Shown one piece after another: positions 1 through 8,488 of a DNA stretch of 64,000 bases. The translations under genes and the position numbers were made by a program. The stretch is taken from NCBI RefSeq assembly GCF_036452155.1, contig NZ_JAWJZY010000002.1. One strand, 5' to 3'. How positions within the stretch are numbered: position 1 is the first letter of the stretch; every line of letters begins with the position of its first letter. Below the pieces are notes generated by a model, which was given only the letters and a program-made list of their open reading frames with translations, ran no database searches and was not told the DNA's origin. Source of the DNA: Sorlinia euscelidii (GTDB lineage: Bacteria > Pseudomonadota > Alphaproteobacteria > Acetobacterales > Acetobacteraceae).

Positions 1-916
1 ACGTGCGATGCATTAAGGATGCGGAGTTTCAAATTTTCATAGGGGATGACGTCGTCGACCAATTGTGCGCCGACTGCTTCGAAACGGGGGCGACCCGTCG
101 CGAATCGATCCTCCACCACCCATTGGGTGAAGGTCTCGGCGATCAGCGGCAGATCGTCCTCCAGGCCGCTCGCCTGATTGAGGCGCTGCTTCGCTGCATC
201 ATCCATGCTGGGGGTGATGCGGTCCACCATCGCATTGGGAAACGTCACATGCTCGGCAATCCAACGGGCGAGGCCAGCATCCCGCGCTTCGGCAAAACTC
301 AGAATAGCTTTGCGGGTGACATCACCATTATGACGCAGATTGTCACAGGAGAGCACTGTGAAACCTTTTCCGCCCGCATCCCGGCGGCGGGCCAGCCCTT
401 CAACAACATAGCCGAAGAAGCTTCTGGGATGGTGCGGATCCGCGAGGTCCTGCCTGATCGCGGGCGCATCAAGCCGGAAAAGCCCGGTCATCTCATCAAT
501 ATGATAGCCACCCTCCGTGATGGTCATGGATACGATGCGTGTCGAGGGTGCCGCGAGGGCGGCCAGCACTTCATCCGGCTTCTCCGGTGCGTGCAGATAG
601 GCGCACATGGCGCCAATAATCCGACAGGATTCCGTGCCGTCCGGAGCGGCTTCCGTCAGGCTGTAGAGGCCCTGCTGTGCGTTGAAGCCGCGTGCTTTCC
701 CGGCCCCGCTGCACCCGGTGTCAGCCCGACACCGATAATGCCCCACTCATATGCGCCGGTCTTGCCCATGACATCATCGACATAGGCGGCCAGATGGGCA
801 CGGAAGAAATTGCCGACGCCAAAATGCACGATGCCGGGCGTGATCCTGGACGGGTCATAAGCGGGCCCTGCAACGTTCTGAGGGAGGTGGCGCAGTGTCT
901 CGCGGCTGATCATCAT
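1..916 (-). pseudogene. Mannitol 2-dehydrogenase/fructuronate reductase family gene, frameshifted and cut by the window edge
   Basis: The gene encodes a long-chain NAD(P)-dependent polyol dehydrogenase, which interconverts a polyol such as mannitol with a ketose, or a hexuronate with its alcohol. The N-terminal nucleotide-binding motif GVGNFFRAH is at about residues 33-41. Further on, in another frame, the family hallmarks SMTITEGGY, SCDNLRHNGD and MVDRITP appear, and the reading runs off the left edge at NLKLRILN. About 305 of roughly 490 residues are present. The two parts are joined by one frameshift near the GGGG run (coding strand, positions 704-707). Adding one G there restores a continuous reading through KARGFNAQQGLYSLTEA. 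AGGAG at 919-923 lies 2 nt before ATG at 916 and 5 nt before ATG at 913, so either may be the start. Substrate cannot be read from the sequence. The break may be decay or a base-calling error. Confidence 0.85.
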
Positions 917-1156
917 GGCTCCTGACATCAAATGTTTTTTTCATGCAACGCCAAATCGCAGCTCTGCTTGCGTTGCGTCATGCCATCCATGCGGTACGTC
1001 TGCCGAATTTATTCTGTATCCCCCCGACAAATGCCCCGCCAGAGCGGCATTCAGCTTCTCGGGAGAAGCACTTTCCGCCTGAAAGGCATTCAGGAAGTGT
1101 AACCTGATTCTGAAGACGATCAACCTTGCAGCCCGGTTGGCGGGTCGAGGCCCGGT

Positions 1157-2212
1157 TTAACGCTGCATCAGGCGGCGGAGATCGTCGGCCGTTTTGTCAC
1201 TGGAACTCATGAGGATGTCGGCCGCCTGACGGAGATCCTCCCGCAGGAAGGAAAAGACAAAATGCATCTCCGGCAGGGCATCCGGGCCGAGAAGCGGCAG
1301 ATGACTCAGCACCTCATTGCGTCGGGGTCGCTCAGGCATCTCGCCGCCTTTCCCCGCAGACAGCAATTCGCACCGCCTTGCCAAAGCGCGATAGGCGTGG
1401 CTCAAACCATGACGCAGCTCACCGCGCATGTCATTCATCCCGCTGCGCCCCTTGCCGATATTAATGGCGCGCGCCACCAGCATGGTGTCGCTCTGCATCC
1501 GGCGCATCAGAGCGGGCAGAACGCTTAATATGGGGTGGCGACGCTCCAGCATGCCCAGATTTTCACGGTTGGCCTCCTCGAGACATTCATTCAACACGAG
1601 TTGGAGCTTAGCCGCCTGATCATTCATCGCTTCAAGCCCTGCCCAGTCCTGACGATGGGCTAAAGCGGCCTGCAGAAGCGCATCCAATGCGCGGAACATG
1701 CGGGATGCCGTCGTGAAGGCGCGCCGTCGGGCACTGGCATGAAGGACAAGGTAGGAAACGATAATCGACACCACGACGCCCAGAAAGATCGAGGCCAGTC
1801 GCTGTGTCAGCGGCCAGTAGGGGTTACCATGTGAGGGCATGAGATAGATGATCATCAGCGTCACACCCGCAAAACGGAGGCTGGGTCTGACTGAAGCGAT
1901 AAAAGCGATTGGCGTGAGGGAGGCGGCAAAGACCAGCCAGTAATGTCCGTAAAACAGCCGAAGCGTGACGGCAGCCGTCCCGAATAAAGCGCCGATGATC
2001 GTGCCGACGATCTGGTCACGCGCCGTTGTGATCGTCTGGCTGATGGTGGATTGCGTGACGATGAGGGAGGTGATTAGCGCCCAGACGGACTCCTCCAATT
2101 CGGTAAAATACCCGACAACCCAGCAGGCGATGACGGATACCAGCATGCGCACCATCTGACGCCATGGAGCCTCTCCATCAACCCGCGCGCCGAGGATTGC
2201 GCTCAGATTCAC
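1157..2212 (-). CDS. FUSC/aromatic-acid-exporter-like inner membrane protein
   Basis: This is a predicted inner-membrane protein of about 351 residues. Six hydrophobic segments fall in the first 150 residues (about 21-36, 43-56, 67-84, 89-105, 112-122 and 133-152). A charged, probably cytoplasmic tail rich in Arg, Leu and Glu follows. This half-size layout matches the FUSC/YccS/ArAE superfamily, some members of which export aromatic acids, but the substrate here is unknown. The chosen start is GTG at 2212 because it overlaps the stop of the upstream protease gene by 4 nt (GTGA), a typical translational-coupling arrangement. An upstream TTG at 2245 would give a longer overlap and is less attractive. 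Co-transcription with the protease suggests an envelope role, which is inference. Confidence 0.75.
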   Translation of the reverse strand: MNLSAILGARVDGEAPWRQMVRMLVSVIACWVVGYFTELEESVWALITSLIVTQSTISQTITTARDQIVGTIIGALFGTAAVTLRLFYGHYWLVFAASLTPIAFIASVRPSLRFAGVTLMIIYLMPSHGNPYWPLTQRLASIFLGVVVSIIVSYLVLHASARRRAFTTASRMFRALDALLQAALAHRQDWAGLEAMNDQAAKLQLVLNECLEEANRENLGMLERRHPILSVLPALMRRMQSDTMLVARAINIGKGRSGMNDMRGELRHGLSHAYRALARRCELLSAGKGGEMPERPRRNEVLSHLPLLGPDALPEMHFVFSFLREDLRQAADILMSSSDKTADDLRRLMQR

Positions 2213-3759
2213 GGGAGAGCCTGATGCAGCGTGAGCGGCACCCAACTGATGCCGTCTTTCGATTGAAGCAGGATGAGGATGATATTTTTCTTTTGGTCTC
2301 GCAGGCGATCAATCTCATGAGCGAAAGCAGCGGGAGAGTCGATCTCAACCTTTTGCACCTGAAGGATGAAATCGCCAACCATGATGCCACGTTTCGCTGC
2401 CGTGCTGTGAGGCGCGACCGATATGACCATGACGCCGCGCTGCGAATCGGGAATGTCGTGGGATTTCCTCAGATCCTCATCCAACGCCACGACGCCCAGC
2501 CCCAGATCGGCCATCGTAATGTTTTTCGGTTTAGCCGCCCGCGTGCCGGCGGGTGGCATGTCCGGTTTTTCGGGCGATTTGCCGATCGTCACAGTCGCTT
2601 CGTGCGATTGACCATCCCGCTTATAGCCCAATTTCACGCGACCACCGGGCTGACGCGCCGCGATGAGGCGGGCGAGTGTTCCGATATTCACGGTCTGACC
2701 ATCAATATCTGTCACGACATCACCGGTTTTCAGACCTGCTTTGGCCGCCGGGCCGCCTTTTTTGATCTCCGCGATTAAACCGCCTTCCTGTGATTTAAGG
2801 TTAAGGGATTTCGCGATTTCAGGGGTGACATCCTGAAGCTGGGCGCCGAGCCAACCGCGCGTCACATGACCATCCTTGATGAGCTGCTGCAGGACAGGCG
2901 CAGCATCATTGGCCGGGATGGCAAAACCGAGGCCGATTGACCCGCCGCCCGTGCTGAAGATTGCGGTATTAATCCCGATAACTTCTCCCGCCATATTGAA
3001 GAGGGGGCCACCGGAATTTCCACGGTTTATGGCGGCATCTGTCTGGAGATAATCATTATAGAGGCCGTGATGGATATCACGACTGCGGGAGGAAATAATG
3101 CCGCTGGTGACGGTTCCGGATAATCCGAAGGGATTGCCGATCGCCACGACCTTGTCGCCCGTGCGGGCGGTATCGCTATCGCCGAAAGTGACGGCGGGCA
3201 GCTTCCCGTCCGGCTTGACGCGCAGGACGGCGAGATCCGTCCGGTGGTCACGGCCGATGATGTGTGCGGGGAGGATCGTGCCATCCTGAAGGGTGACGGA
3301 AATCTTGTCCGCATTATGAATGACATGCTCATTTGTGACGATCATGCCGTCAGATGACATGATAAAGCCGGAGCCCTGGGCCTGCATTTCCCGCGGGGGG
3401 GCATCCGGCGCGGTTTTCTGCTTCATATAATCGTGGAAATATTCATCCAGGGGTGAGCCGGGGGCAAATTTCGGGATTTGGGGGCCCTGATCCGGGCCGC
3501 CATCCGGGCCTTCCTCATCCGAAGATGTTTCCGACATGTCCCCCGGATGGACGGATGCGGAGGCAGAGACATTCACGACCTGGGGCAGGAGGCGGTCTGC
3601 GAGGGTGGCAAGACTGCCTTTCTCACGGTCACCTGGCTGTTCAGACGCTGGTTTTTCAGGCGCTTCGGCGGAAGCCGATTGGGCCGACATCAAAGTCAGG
3701 CAGGACAGAAGTGAGATCGAGATGCCGTATTGCGCTTTCATGCGGGGAGGGTATCGCAA
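2209..3759 (-). CDS. degP: Do-family periplasmic serine endoprotease (DegP/MucD type)
   Basis: This is an exported HtrA-type protease/chaperone that degrades or refolds damaged envelope proteins. The N-terminus is a signal peptide with a basic start, a hydrophobic core ISISLLSCLTLMSA and probable cleavage after SASA at residue 31. The catalytic triad is visible as His145 (VTNEHVIHN), Asp175 (DHRTDLAVLR) and Ser249 (GNSGGP). Two PDZ domains follow at about 275-375 and 415-510, the usual Do-family layout, and the length of 516 residues is close to normal. The region at 78-105 is rich in Asp, Gly and Pro. TTG at 3759 was chosen because AAGGTGAG sits just upstream. ATG at 3741 would give a shorter but still functional signal peptide. 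The downstream FUSC-like gene overlaps its stop by 4 nt. Confidence 0.93.
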   Translation of the reverse strand: MRYPPRMKAQYGISISLLSCLTLMSAQSASAEAPEKPASEQPGDREKGSLATLADRLLPQVVNVSASASVHPGDMSETSSDEEGPDGGPDQGPQIPKFAPGSPLDEYFHDYMKQKTAPDAPPREMQAQGSGFIMSSDGMIVTNEHVIHNADKISVTLQDGTILPAHIIGRDHRTDLAVLRVKPDGKLPAVTFGDSDTARTGDKVVAIGNPFGLSGTVTSGIISSRSRDIHHGLYNDYLQTDAAINRGNSGGPLFNMAGEVIGINTAIFSTGGGSIGLGFAIPANDAAPVLQQLIKDGHVTRGWLGAQLQDVTPEIAKSLNLKSQEGGLIAEIKKGGPAAKAGLKTGDVVTDIDGQTVNIGTLARLIAARQPGGRVKLGYKRDGQSHEATVTIGKSPEKPDMPPAGTRAAKPKNITMADLGLGVVALDEDLRKSHDIPDSQRGVMVISVAPHSTAAKRGIMVGDFILQVQKVEIDSPAAFAHEIDRLRDQKKNIILILLQSKDGISWVPLTLHQALP

Positions 3760-3773
3760 AATCTCACCTTATG

Positions 3774-4955
3774 TCAGCCATCTTGACGCGCTGACGCGCC
3801 ATCCCCGCCTGAAATTTCGGCACGGCTCTTCCCCTCCATCAAGGCCGCCTCATATTTGTGATGATCGAGCCAGACAGCCAATCCATATACGCAGAGAAAC
3901 CCGACGAGGTTCGACACAAGCTGGAGCGGCCAGTGCGTGCCGAACGTTGCCATGCCGAGGCGGATGATCAGATCAAGCACTGTGCCGAGGCAGAAAACCT
4001 CCAGCGAGTGCCGCCCCATCACGGCGAGGATCTGCCCTGGGGAGGAAGACGCAAATCGCGTGCACCAGCTGGAACTCTGCACCAGAATGAAGATTGCGAG
4101 AACATCCATGATGCGGAGGGGCCCCAAGCTTGATTTATCGGCAAGAGCCCGGAGGTGAAACAGACGGAGGTCCGGTAAATGGTAAAGTTGGTAAGGGAAG
4201 CACTCGATGACCCCGATGATCAGCACTGCGACGCAAAGAGCGCGTAACCGCCCTGAAATCGTCAGATTGCCGCCCAGTCGATGGACCATGAAGGCGAGCA
4301 GCACACCGATGGCGAAAATGAACTGCCAGGCAAACGGGTCAAAATACCATCCATCGGAATCGATGACGTTGGGGAGGTTGATGGCGGGGTCCAGATTAAC
4401 GAGCGCCCAAAGGATGAAGCTCCCTGCCAGCAGAAGATAGGGAGACCGCCGCAACAGCCAGAACATCAGCGGGAAGCTGAGCAGAAACAAGATGTAGATG
4501 GGCAGGATATTGACCATATCAGGCAGGGCCTGAAGGGTCACAACGTCCAGGAACCAATCGAAACCGTGACTGAGTTCCGGCTCCAGGAAATCGATCGGCA
4601 CATCCCATCTGAGGCGCCAGAGGCGGGTCAGGGCGATGTAGAAAAACAGCAGGATGAGTTGGAAGAGATAGAGCCGCACGCAGCGCGTCACGATACGATG
4701 AATGGCGACTCGCCATCCCCCGGCGGGCGGTGGGCGCATGATCAGCCGCCCATAAGCGAGGTAGGAGGCGTAACCCGCCAGCAGGACGAAAATATCCGCC
4801 GCATCGGCAAAGCCGAAATTGCGCATGGTCAGTCGGTTCAACCAGTCGGAATAAACGTGGTCTGTCAACATCATCAACAGGGCGAGGCCACGAAGCGCAT
4901 CGACGCGATGGTCGCGGCGTTTGCGTTTATCAATCCGATTGGCGTCGGAACTCAT
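3774..4955 (-). CDS. OpgC-domain membrane protein (acyltransferase-3 related)
   Basis: This is a polytopic membrane protein of about 393 residues. Its first transmembrane segment carries RVDALRGLAL (about residues 17-26), the typical opening of the OpgC/acyltransferase-3 superfamily. Roughly ten hydrophobic helices follow. OpgC in other bacteria succinylates osmoregulated periplasmic glucans, but this branch is broad and the acceptor here is unknown. The start is ATG at 4955, preceded by AGGGG at a spacing of about 5 nt. A longer reading to 5123 would run into the divergent mrp gene and has no family support. It lies 14 nt downstream of the protease start on the same strand but is upstream in transcription, so it may belong to the same unit. 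Confidence 0.82.
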   Translation of the reverse strand: MSSDANRIDKRKRRDHRVDALRGLALLMMLTDHVYSDWLNRLTMRNFGFADAADIFVLLAGYASYLAYGRLIMRPPPAGGWRVAIHRIVTRCVRLYLFQLILLFFYIALTRLWRLRWDVPIDFLEPELSHGFDWFLDVVTLQALPDMVNILPIYILFLLSFPLMFWLLRRSPYLLLAGSFILWALVNLDPAINLPNVIDSDGWYFDPFAWQFIFAIGVLLAFMVHRLGGNLTISGRLRALCVAVLIIGVIECFPYQLYHLPDLRLFHLRALADKSSLGPLRIMDVLAIFILVQSSSWCTRFASSSPGQILAVMGRHSLEVFCLGTVLDLIIRLGMATFGTHWPLQLVSNLVGFLCVYGLAVWLDHHKYEAALMEGKSRAEISGGDGASARQDG

Positions 4956-5097
4956 TTGCACCCCTGTCTCATCGTGGCTTAAAGAGAAGGCGGGCGTCCA
5001 TGGTTTAAACCGCGCGGCGCGCAACCTGGCGAAATCTTGATTTTCTGACCCAGGGCGGTATAGCGGGCAACCATGCTGTTGAAAAGTGATGTAAGCC

Positions 5098-6258
5098 ATG
5101 ACGTCAGATAAATCCTCTTTCACTCAGGAAATTCTCCCGCAGGTGAGATCGGTCATCGATGAGATGTGCCAGGCGCTTGGGGTTGGTGAGCTCCTGCAAA
5201 TATCTGCCATTGCGTCGGCACGCCTTGATGACGGCCATGTTTTCGTCACCTGGCAGACAGCGCGCGAGGCCGCGCCACGCATCGGCGCCATCGTGCAACG
5301 TATTGAGGCCGCGCTTGAGAAAGCTCTGGACGTGAAGAAGGCCACGATCATCCTGACGTCACACCGACCGGAACGCGCCGTGCCGGACGGGCGGGCGCCG
5401 CGACAGGGGGGTGGACACCGGCCTTTCGCCCTGGCGGAGGGTTCCACAAAAAGTCAGGATGATGAGGAAGGCGCGGCTGTTATCGCGCGTCTTGGCGCGG
5501 TCATCGCGGTGGCTTCCGGCAAAGGTGGGGTCGGAAAATCAACGACCGCCATCAATATTGCCGTTGGACTGGCGCAGAAAGGTTTGCGGGTCGGGATGCT
5601 CGATGCCGATATTTACGGCCCTTCCCTGCCCCGCATGCTGGGCCATCGCGGCAGCCCGGAAATTCGTGACGGCAAAATCGTCCCGATCGATGCCTGGGGG
5701 GTCAAGGCTATCTCGATCGGCTTTATGGTGGATGAGGAACAGGCCGTGATCTGGCGGGGGCCGATGGTCATGGGCGCGATCAATCAGTTCATCAACGATG
5801 TTGCGTGGCCTGATCTGGATGTGACGGTGATTGACATGCCGCCGGGGACGGGGGATGCGCAATTATCGATTGCGCAGAAACTGCCATTGGCAGGGGCCGT
5901 CATTGTTTCGACACCGCAGGACATCGCATTGCTGGATGCGCGCAGAGGCGTCACGATGTTTCAGCAACTTCGCGTGCCGATCCTCGGACTCGTCGAGAAC
6001 ATGTCTTATTTCTGTTGCCCGCATTGTCATCACCGCACCGAGCTTTTCAGTCACGGTGGCGCACGTGAGGCGGCGGCAGAAAATCACCTTCCCTTCCTCG
6101 GAGAAATACCGCTGCTTGCGGAGATCCGTCAGAGTGGCGACGCAGGTGAACCGATCATCATGGCCGCGCCGGATGGGGAAGCGGCTTTGCGTTATAAAGG
6201 CGTGGCGGAGGCTGTTCTGCAGCAGATCAACGCGCATTCCAGCCGCAATGATACTTGA
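5098..6258 (+). CDS. mrp: Mrp/NBP35-family iron-sulfur cluster carrier ATPase
   Basis: This is a cytosolic P-loop ATPase that carries [4Fe-4S] clusters to apoproteins (ApbC/Mrp/Ind1 family). An N-terminal MIP18-like (DUF59) domain spans about residues 10-90. A Pro/Gly-rich linker follows, and then the deviant Walker A motif GKGGVGKST at 141-149. The switch motif DADIYGPS and the cluster-binding pair C307-P-H-C310 are present. The length of 386 residues is normal for a DUF59-containing Mrp. The ATG at 5098 is the only sensible start. The gene is divergent from the OpgC-like gene, with 142 bp between their starts. No other Fe-S assembly genes are nearby, which is common for mrp. Confidence 0.94.
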   Translation: MTSDKSSFTQEILPQVRSVIDEMCQALGVGELLQISAIASARLDDGHVFVTWQTAREAAPRIGAIVQRIEAALEKALDVKKATIILTSHRPERAVPDGRAPRQGGGHRPFALAEGSTKSQDDEEGAAVIARLGAVIAVASGKGGVGKSTTAINIAVGLAQKGLRVGMLDADIYGPSLPRMLGHRGSPEIRDGKIVPIDAWGVKAISIGFMVDEEQAVIWRGPMVMGAINQFINDVAWPDLDVTVIDMPPGTGDAQLSIAQKLPLAGAVIVSTPQDIALLDARRGVTMFQQLRVPILGLVENMSYFCCPHCHHRTELFSHGGAREAAAENHLPFLGEIPLLAEIRQSGDAGEPIIMAAPDGEAALRYKGVAEAVLQQINAHSSRNDT

Positions 6259-7080
6259 CGCGCGATGAGATCCCCGATGTGACGCGATGGTGAGAGAGGA
6301 TGGAAAACCGGAATTATTGACGTGATCAATCGTCACCGTCGGGATACGCGGCAAAATGGGCGCGGCTGACGCATCCGAATCAAGCGAAGCGACAATGAGC
6401 GACGCGCGCCTGACGCGGATGCGGAGAACCATTCGATCAGGTAAAATTCCCGCCATCGACGCTAATGCCAGACCTCCACCCACATGATGATTCGATGAGC
6501 GTGTGGGATTTCAGTAAAATGTCTGCCGAGGAGGGTAAAGCAGACGCCATTATCACGCGCGCATTTGCGACGATACCCGCCAATGCAATATGGCGCAGAA
6601 AATAGCGGTATAACTTGCGGCATCCCGCCGGAATGATTGGCGTTTAACCCCGGTCGGGGGACTTTATATTGCGATTTCCGGCCCGCGCCGCATTAACCTT
6701 CAATGATGCCGCGATGTCTGAACGCTGCCAGGATCCTGCTGCGACGACACGCCAAGACGCACCGAATTGAGAGGTTCTGCCGCGCCTCTCTGCCACCGAT
6801 AGGAGGCCTCCGGGTGAAACGCGGAAAAGTTACGACAAACGCATTTCTTACCACTGTCGAATGGTTGACAAATCATGCCGAGTCGGTTACGTGAATTTGG
6901 TAACCGCCGGTCGATCGGCCGCGCGGTCCCCTTTGACATAATCCCCGATAACGCGTGCCTTAATCTCTGTGCAAAGCAGATGTCATCCGGGCCGCCGATT
7001 ATCACCGTCAATTGGCCATCCCGATCATGGCGCGACCCGCTGCTATGCTCCGTCTCCCATCAGCCCATTAAGGCGCATCC
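6259..7080. other. Long non-coding stretch between mrp and rho
   Basis: No convincing gene is seen in these 822 bases. Open frames on both strands are short, lack recognisable domains and have no good ribosome binding sites. Two TTGACA hexamers occur at 6865 and 6933. A small CCCCGG-TC-GGGG hairpin lies near 6642. The region may contain the rho promoter and a long 5' leader. Rho is known to autoregulate by attenuation in its leader in E. coli, so a regulatory leader is plausible here, but this is inference. Confidence 0.5.
6865..6893 (+). promoter_or_regulatory. Candidate sigma70-type promoter for rho
   Basis: A perfect -35 hexamer TTGACA (6865-6870) is followed after 17 nt by TACGTG (6888-6893), a poor but possible -10. 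If used, the rho leader would be about 180 nt. No other spacing in this region gives a better pair. Confidence 0.3.
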
Positions 7081-8394
7081 ATGCATCTTGCTGAACTCAA
7101 AAAGAAATCACCAGCCGACCTTTTAGCCGATGCTGAAGAACTTCAGATCGAGAACGCCTCGTCCATGCGAAAGCAGGATATTATCTTCGCCATTCTGAAG
7201 ACTTTGGCGGATAATGATCAGGCGATTTTCGGTGAAGGGACGCTCGAGATTCTTCCCGACGGTTTCGGGTTTCTGCGGTCTCCCGAGGCAAATTATCTCC
7301 CGGGCCCCGATGATATTTATATCTCGCCGACGCAAGTGCGCCGTTACGGTCTGCGCGGTGGGGACACGGTTGAGGGTCAGATTCGCGCACCACGTGACGG
7401 CGAGCGTTATTTCTCGCTCATCAAAGTCAATGCGATCAATTTTGAAAGTCCTGACTCCGTCCGTCAGCGGATCAACTTCGATAATCTGACGCCGCTTTTC
7501 CCGACCCAGCCCCTTAAAATGGAGTCTGAGCATGTCGGTGCGGTGGAAACGAACGGCTTCGGCAGTGGCAGCGGAAATGGCAAGGGCAAGAAGGACCAGC
7601 GCGACTTTACCTCGCGCGTGATCGACCTCGTCTCACCGATTGGCAAGGGCCAGCGCGCGCTTATTGTCGCGCCGCCCCGCACCGGTAAGACAGTGATGCT
7701 GCAAAGCATCGCGGCATCCATCTCCGCCAATCACCCGGAAGTGTTCCTCATCGTTCTTCTGATCGATGAGCGTCCGGAGGAAGTGACGGATATGGCCCGC
7801 TCCGTGCGGGGTGAGGTTGTTTCCTCCACTTTTGATGAGCCCGCGACGCGACACGTGCAGGTGACGGAGATGGTGCTGGAGAAAGCCAAGCGCCTTGTTG
7901 AGCATAAGCGCGACGTCGTCATTCTGCTCGATTCAATTACCCGTTTGGCGCGTGCCTATAATACGGTCGTGCCCTCATCGGGTAAGGTGTTGACAGGCGG
8001 TGTCGATGCCAACGCCCTGCAACGGCCCAAACGTTTCTTCGGTGCTGCCCGTAATGTGGAAGAGGGCGGGTCTCTGACCATTATCGCGACTGCTCTGATC
8101 GATACGGGAAGCCGCATGGATGAGGTCATTTTCGAGGAATTCAAGGGCACGGGTAATTCCGAGCTTATCCTTGATCGCAAACTGTCCGACAAGCGCACCT
8201 TCCCGGCGATTGATATCACCAAGTCAGGCACACGTAAGGAAGAGCTGCTTGTGGACCGCTCTGCATTGTCGAAAATGTGGGTGCTGCGGCGTGTCCTTGC
8301 CCCGATGGGCACAATGGACGCCATGGAATTCCTGCTCGACAAACTCAAATATAGTAAAAATAATGGTGACTTCTTTGAGGCGATGAATAACTGA
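7081..8394 (+). CDS. rho: Transcription termination factor Rho
   Basis: This is the hexameric RNA-dependent ATPase that terminates transcription. The 437-residue protein opens with the N-terminal helical domain (LAELKKKSPADL). The cold-shock-like RNA-binding domain follows (about 50-125), with EGTLEILPDGFGFLR and the RNA-contacting region DDIYISPTQVRRYGLR. The RecA-like motor has the P-loop PPRTGKT around 197-204, then Walker B VVILLDSITRLARAYN and the secondary RNA-binding loop before KRFFGAARN. A Gly/Ser/Lys-rich insertion occupies about residues 159-171 between the RNA-binding domain and the motor. The reading starts at ATG 7081 and ends just before a strong terminator. It is convergent with hpnN. 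Confidence 0.98.
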   Translation: MHLAELKKKSPADLLADAEELQIENASSMRKQDIIFAILKTLADNDQAIFGEGTLEILPDGFGFLRSPEANYLPGPDDIYISPTQVRRYGLRGGDTVEGQIRAPRDGERYFSLIKVNAINFESPDSVRQRINFDNLTPLFPTQPLKMESEHVGAVETNGFGSGSGNGKGKKDQRDFTSRVIDLVSPIGKGQRALIVAPPRTGKTVMLQSIAASISANHPEVFLIVLLIDERPEEVTDMARSVRGEVVSSTFDEPATRHVQVTEMVLEKAKRLVEHKRDVVILLDSITRLARAYNTVVPSSGKVLTGGVDANALQRPKRFFGAARNVEEGGSLTIIATALIDTGSRMDEVIFEEFKGTGNSELILDRKLSDKRTFPAIDITKSGTRKEELLVDRSALSKMWVLRRVLAPMGTMDAMEFLLDKLKYSKNNGDFFEAMNN

Positions 8395-8430
8395 ACTTTC
8401 TCATCTCAAAGGTTTTTCAAAGTCCAATTG

Positions 8431-8461
8431 AAACGGGGCGCTGCGGCGCCCCGTTTTTTTA
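8431..8461 (+). terminator. Rho-independent terminator of rho
   Basis: A 10 bp stem (8432/8433-8441 paired with 8446-8454) encloses the tetraloop TGCG and is followed by seven or more T residues. It sits 37 nt after the rho stop. In the opposite direction the tail is only TTTCAATT, so it may weakly serve the convergent hpnN gene as well. Confidence 0.92.
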
Positions 8462-8488
8462 TCCGCCGCTCATTGTCTTTTTGGCGCG

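Noticed and set aside
3..785. A 260-codon plus-strand open frame at the window start
   Set aside because: It is antisense to a mannitol-dehydrogenase-like gene whose minus-strand frame shows clear family motifs. The plus frame has no such content.
941..1123. A 60-codon minus-strand open frame between the polyol dehydrogenase and the FUSC-like gene
   Set aside because: It has no ribosome binding site, no recognisable motif and no hydrophobic or structural pattern.
4281..4982. A 233-codon plus-strand open frame
   Set aside because: It lies antisense to the OpgC-like gene, and long antisense frames are common in GC-rich genes. It has no family features.
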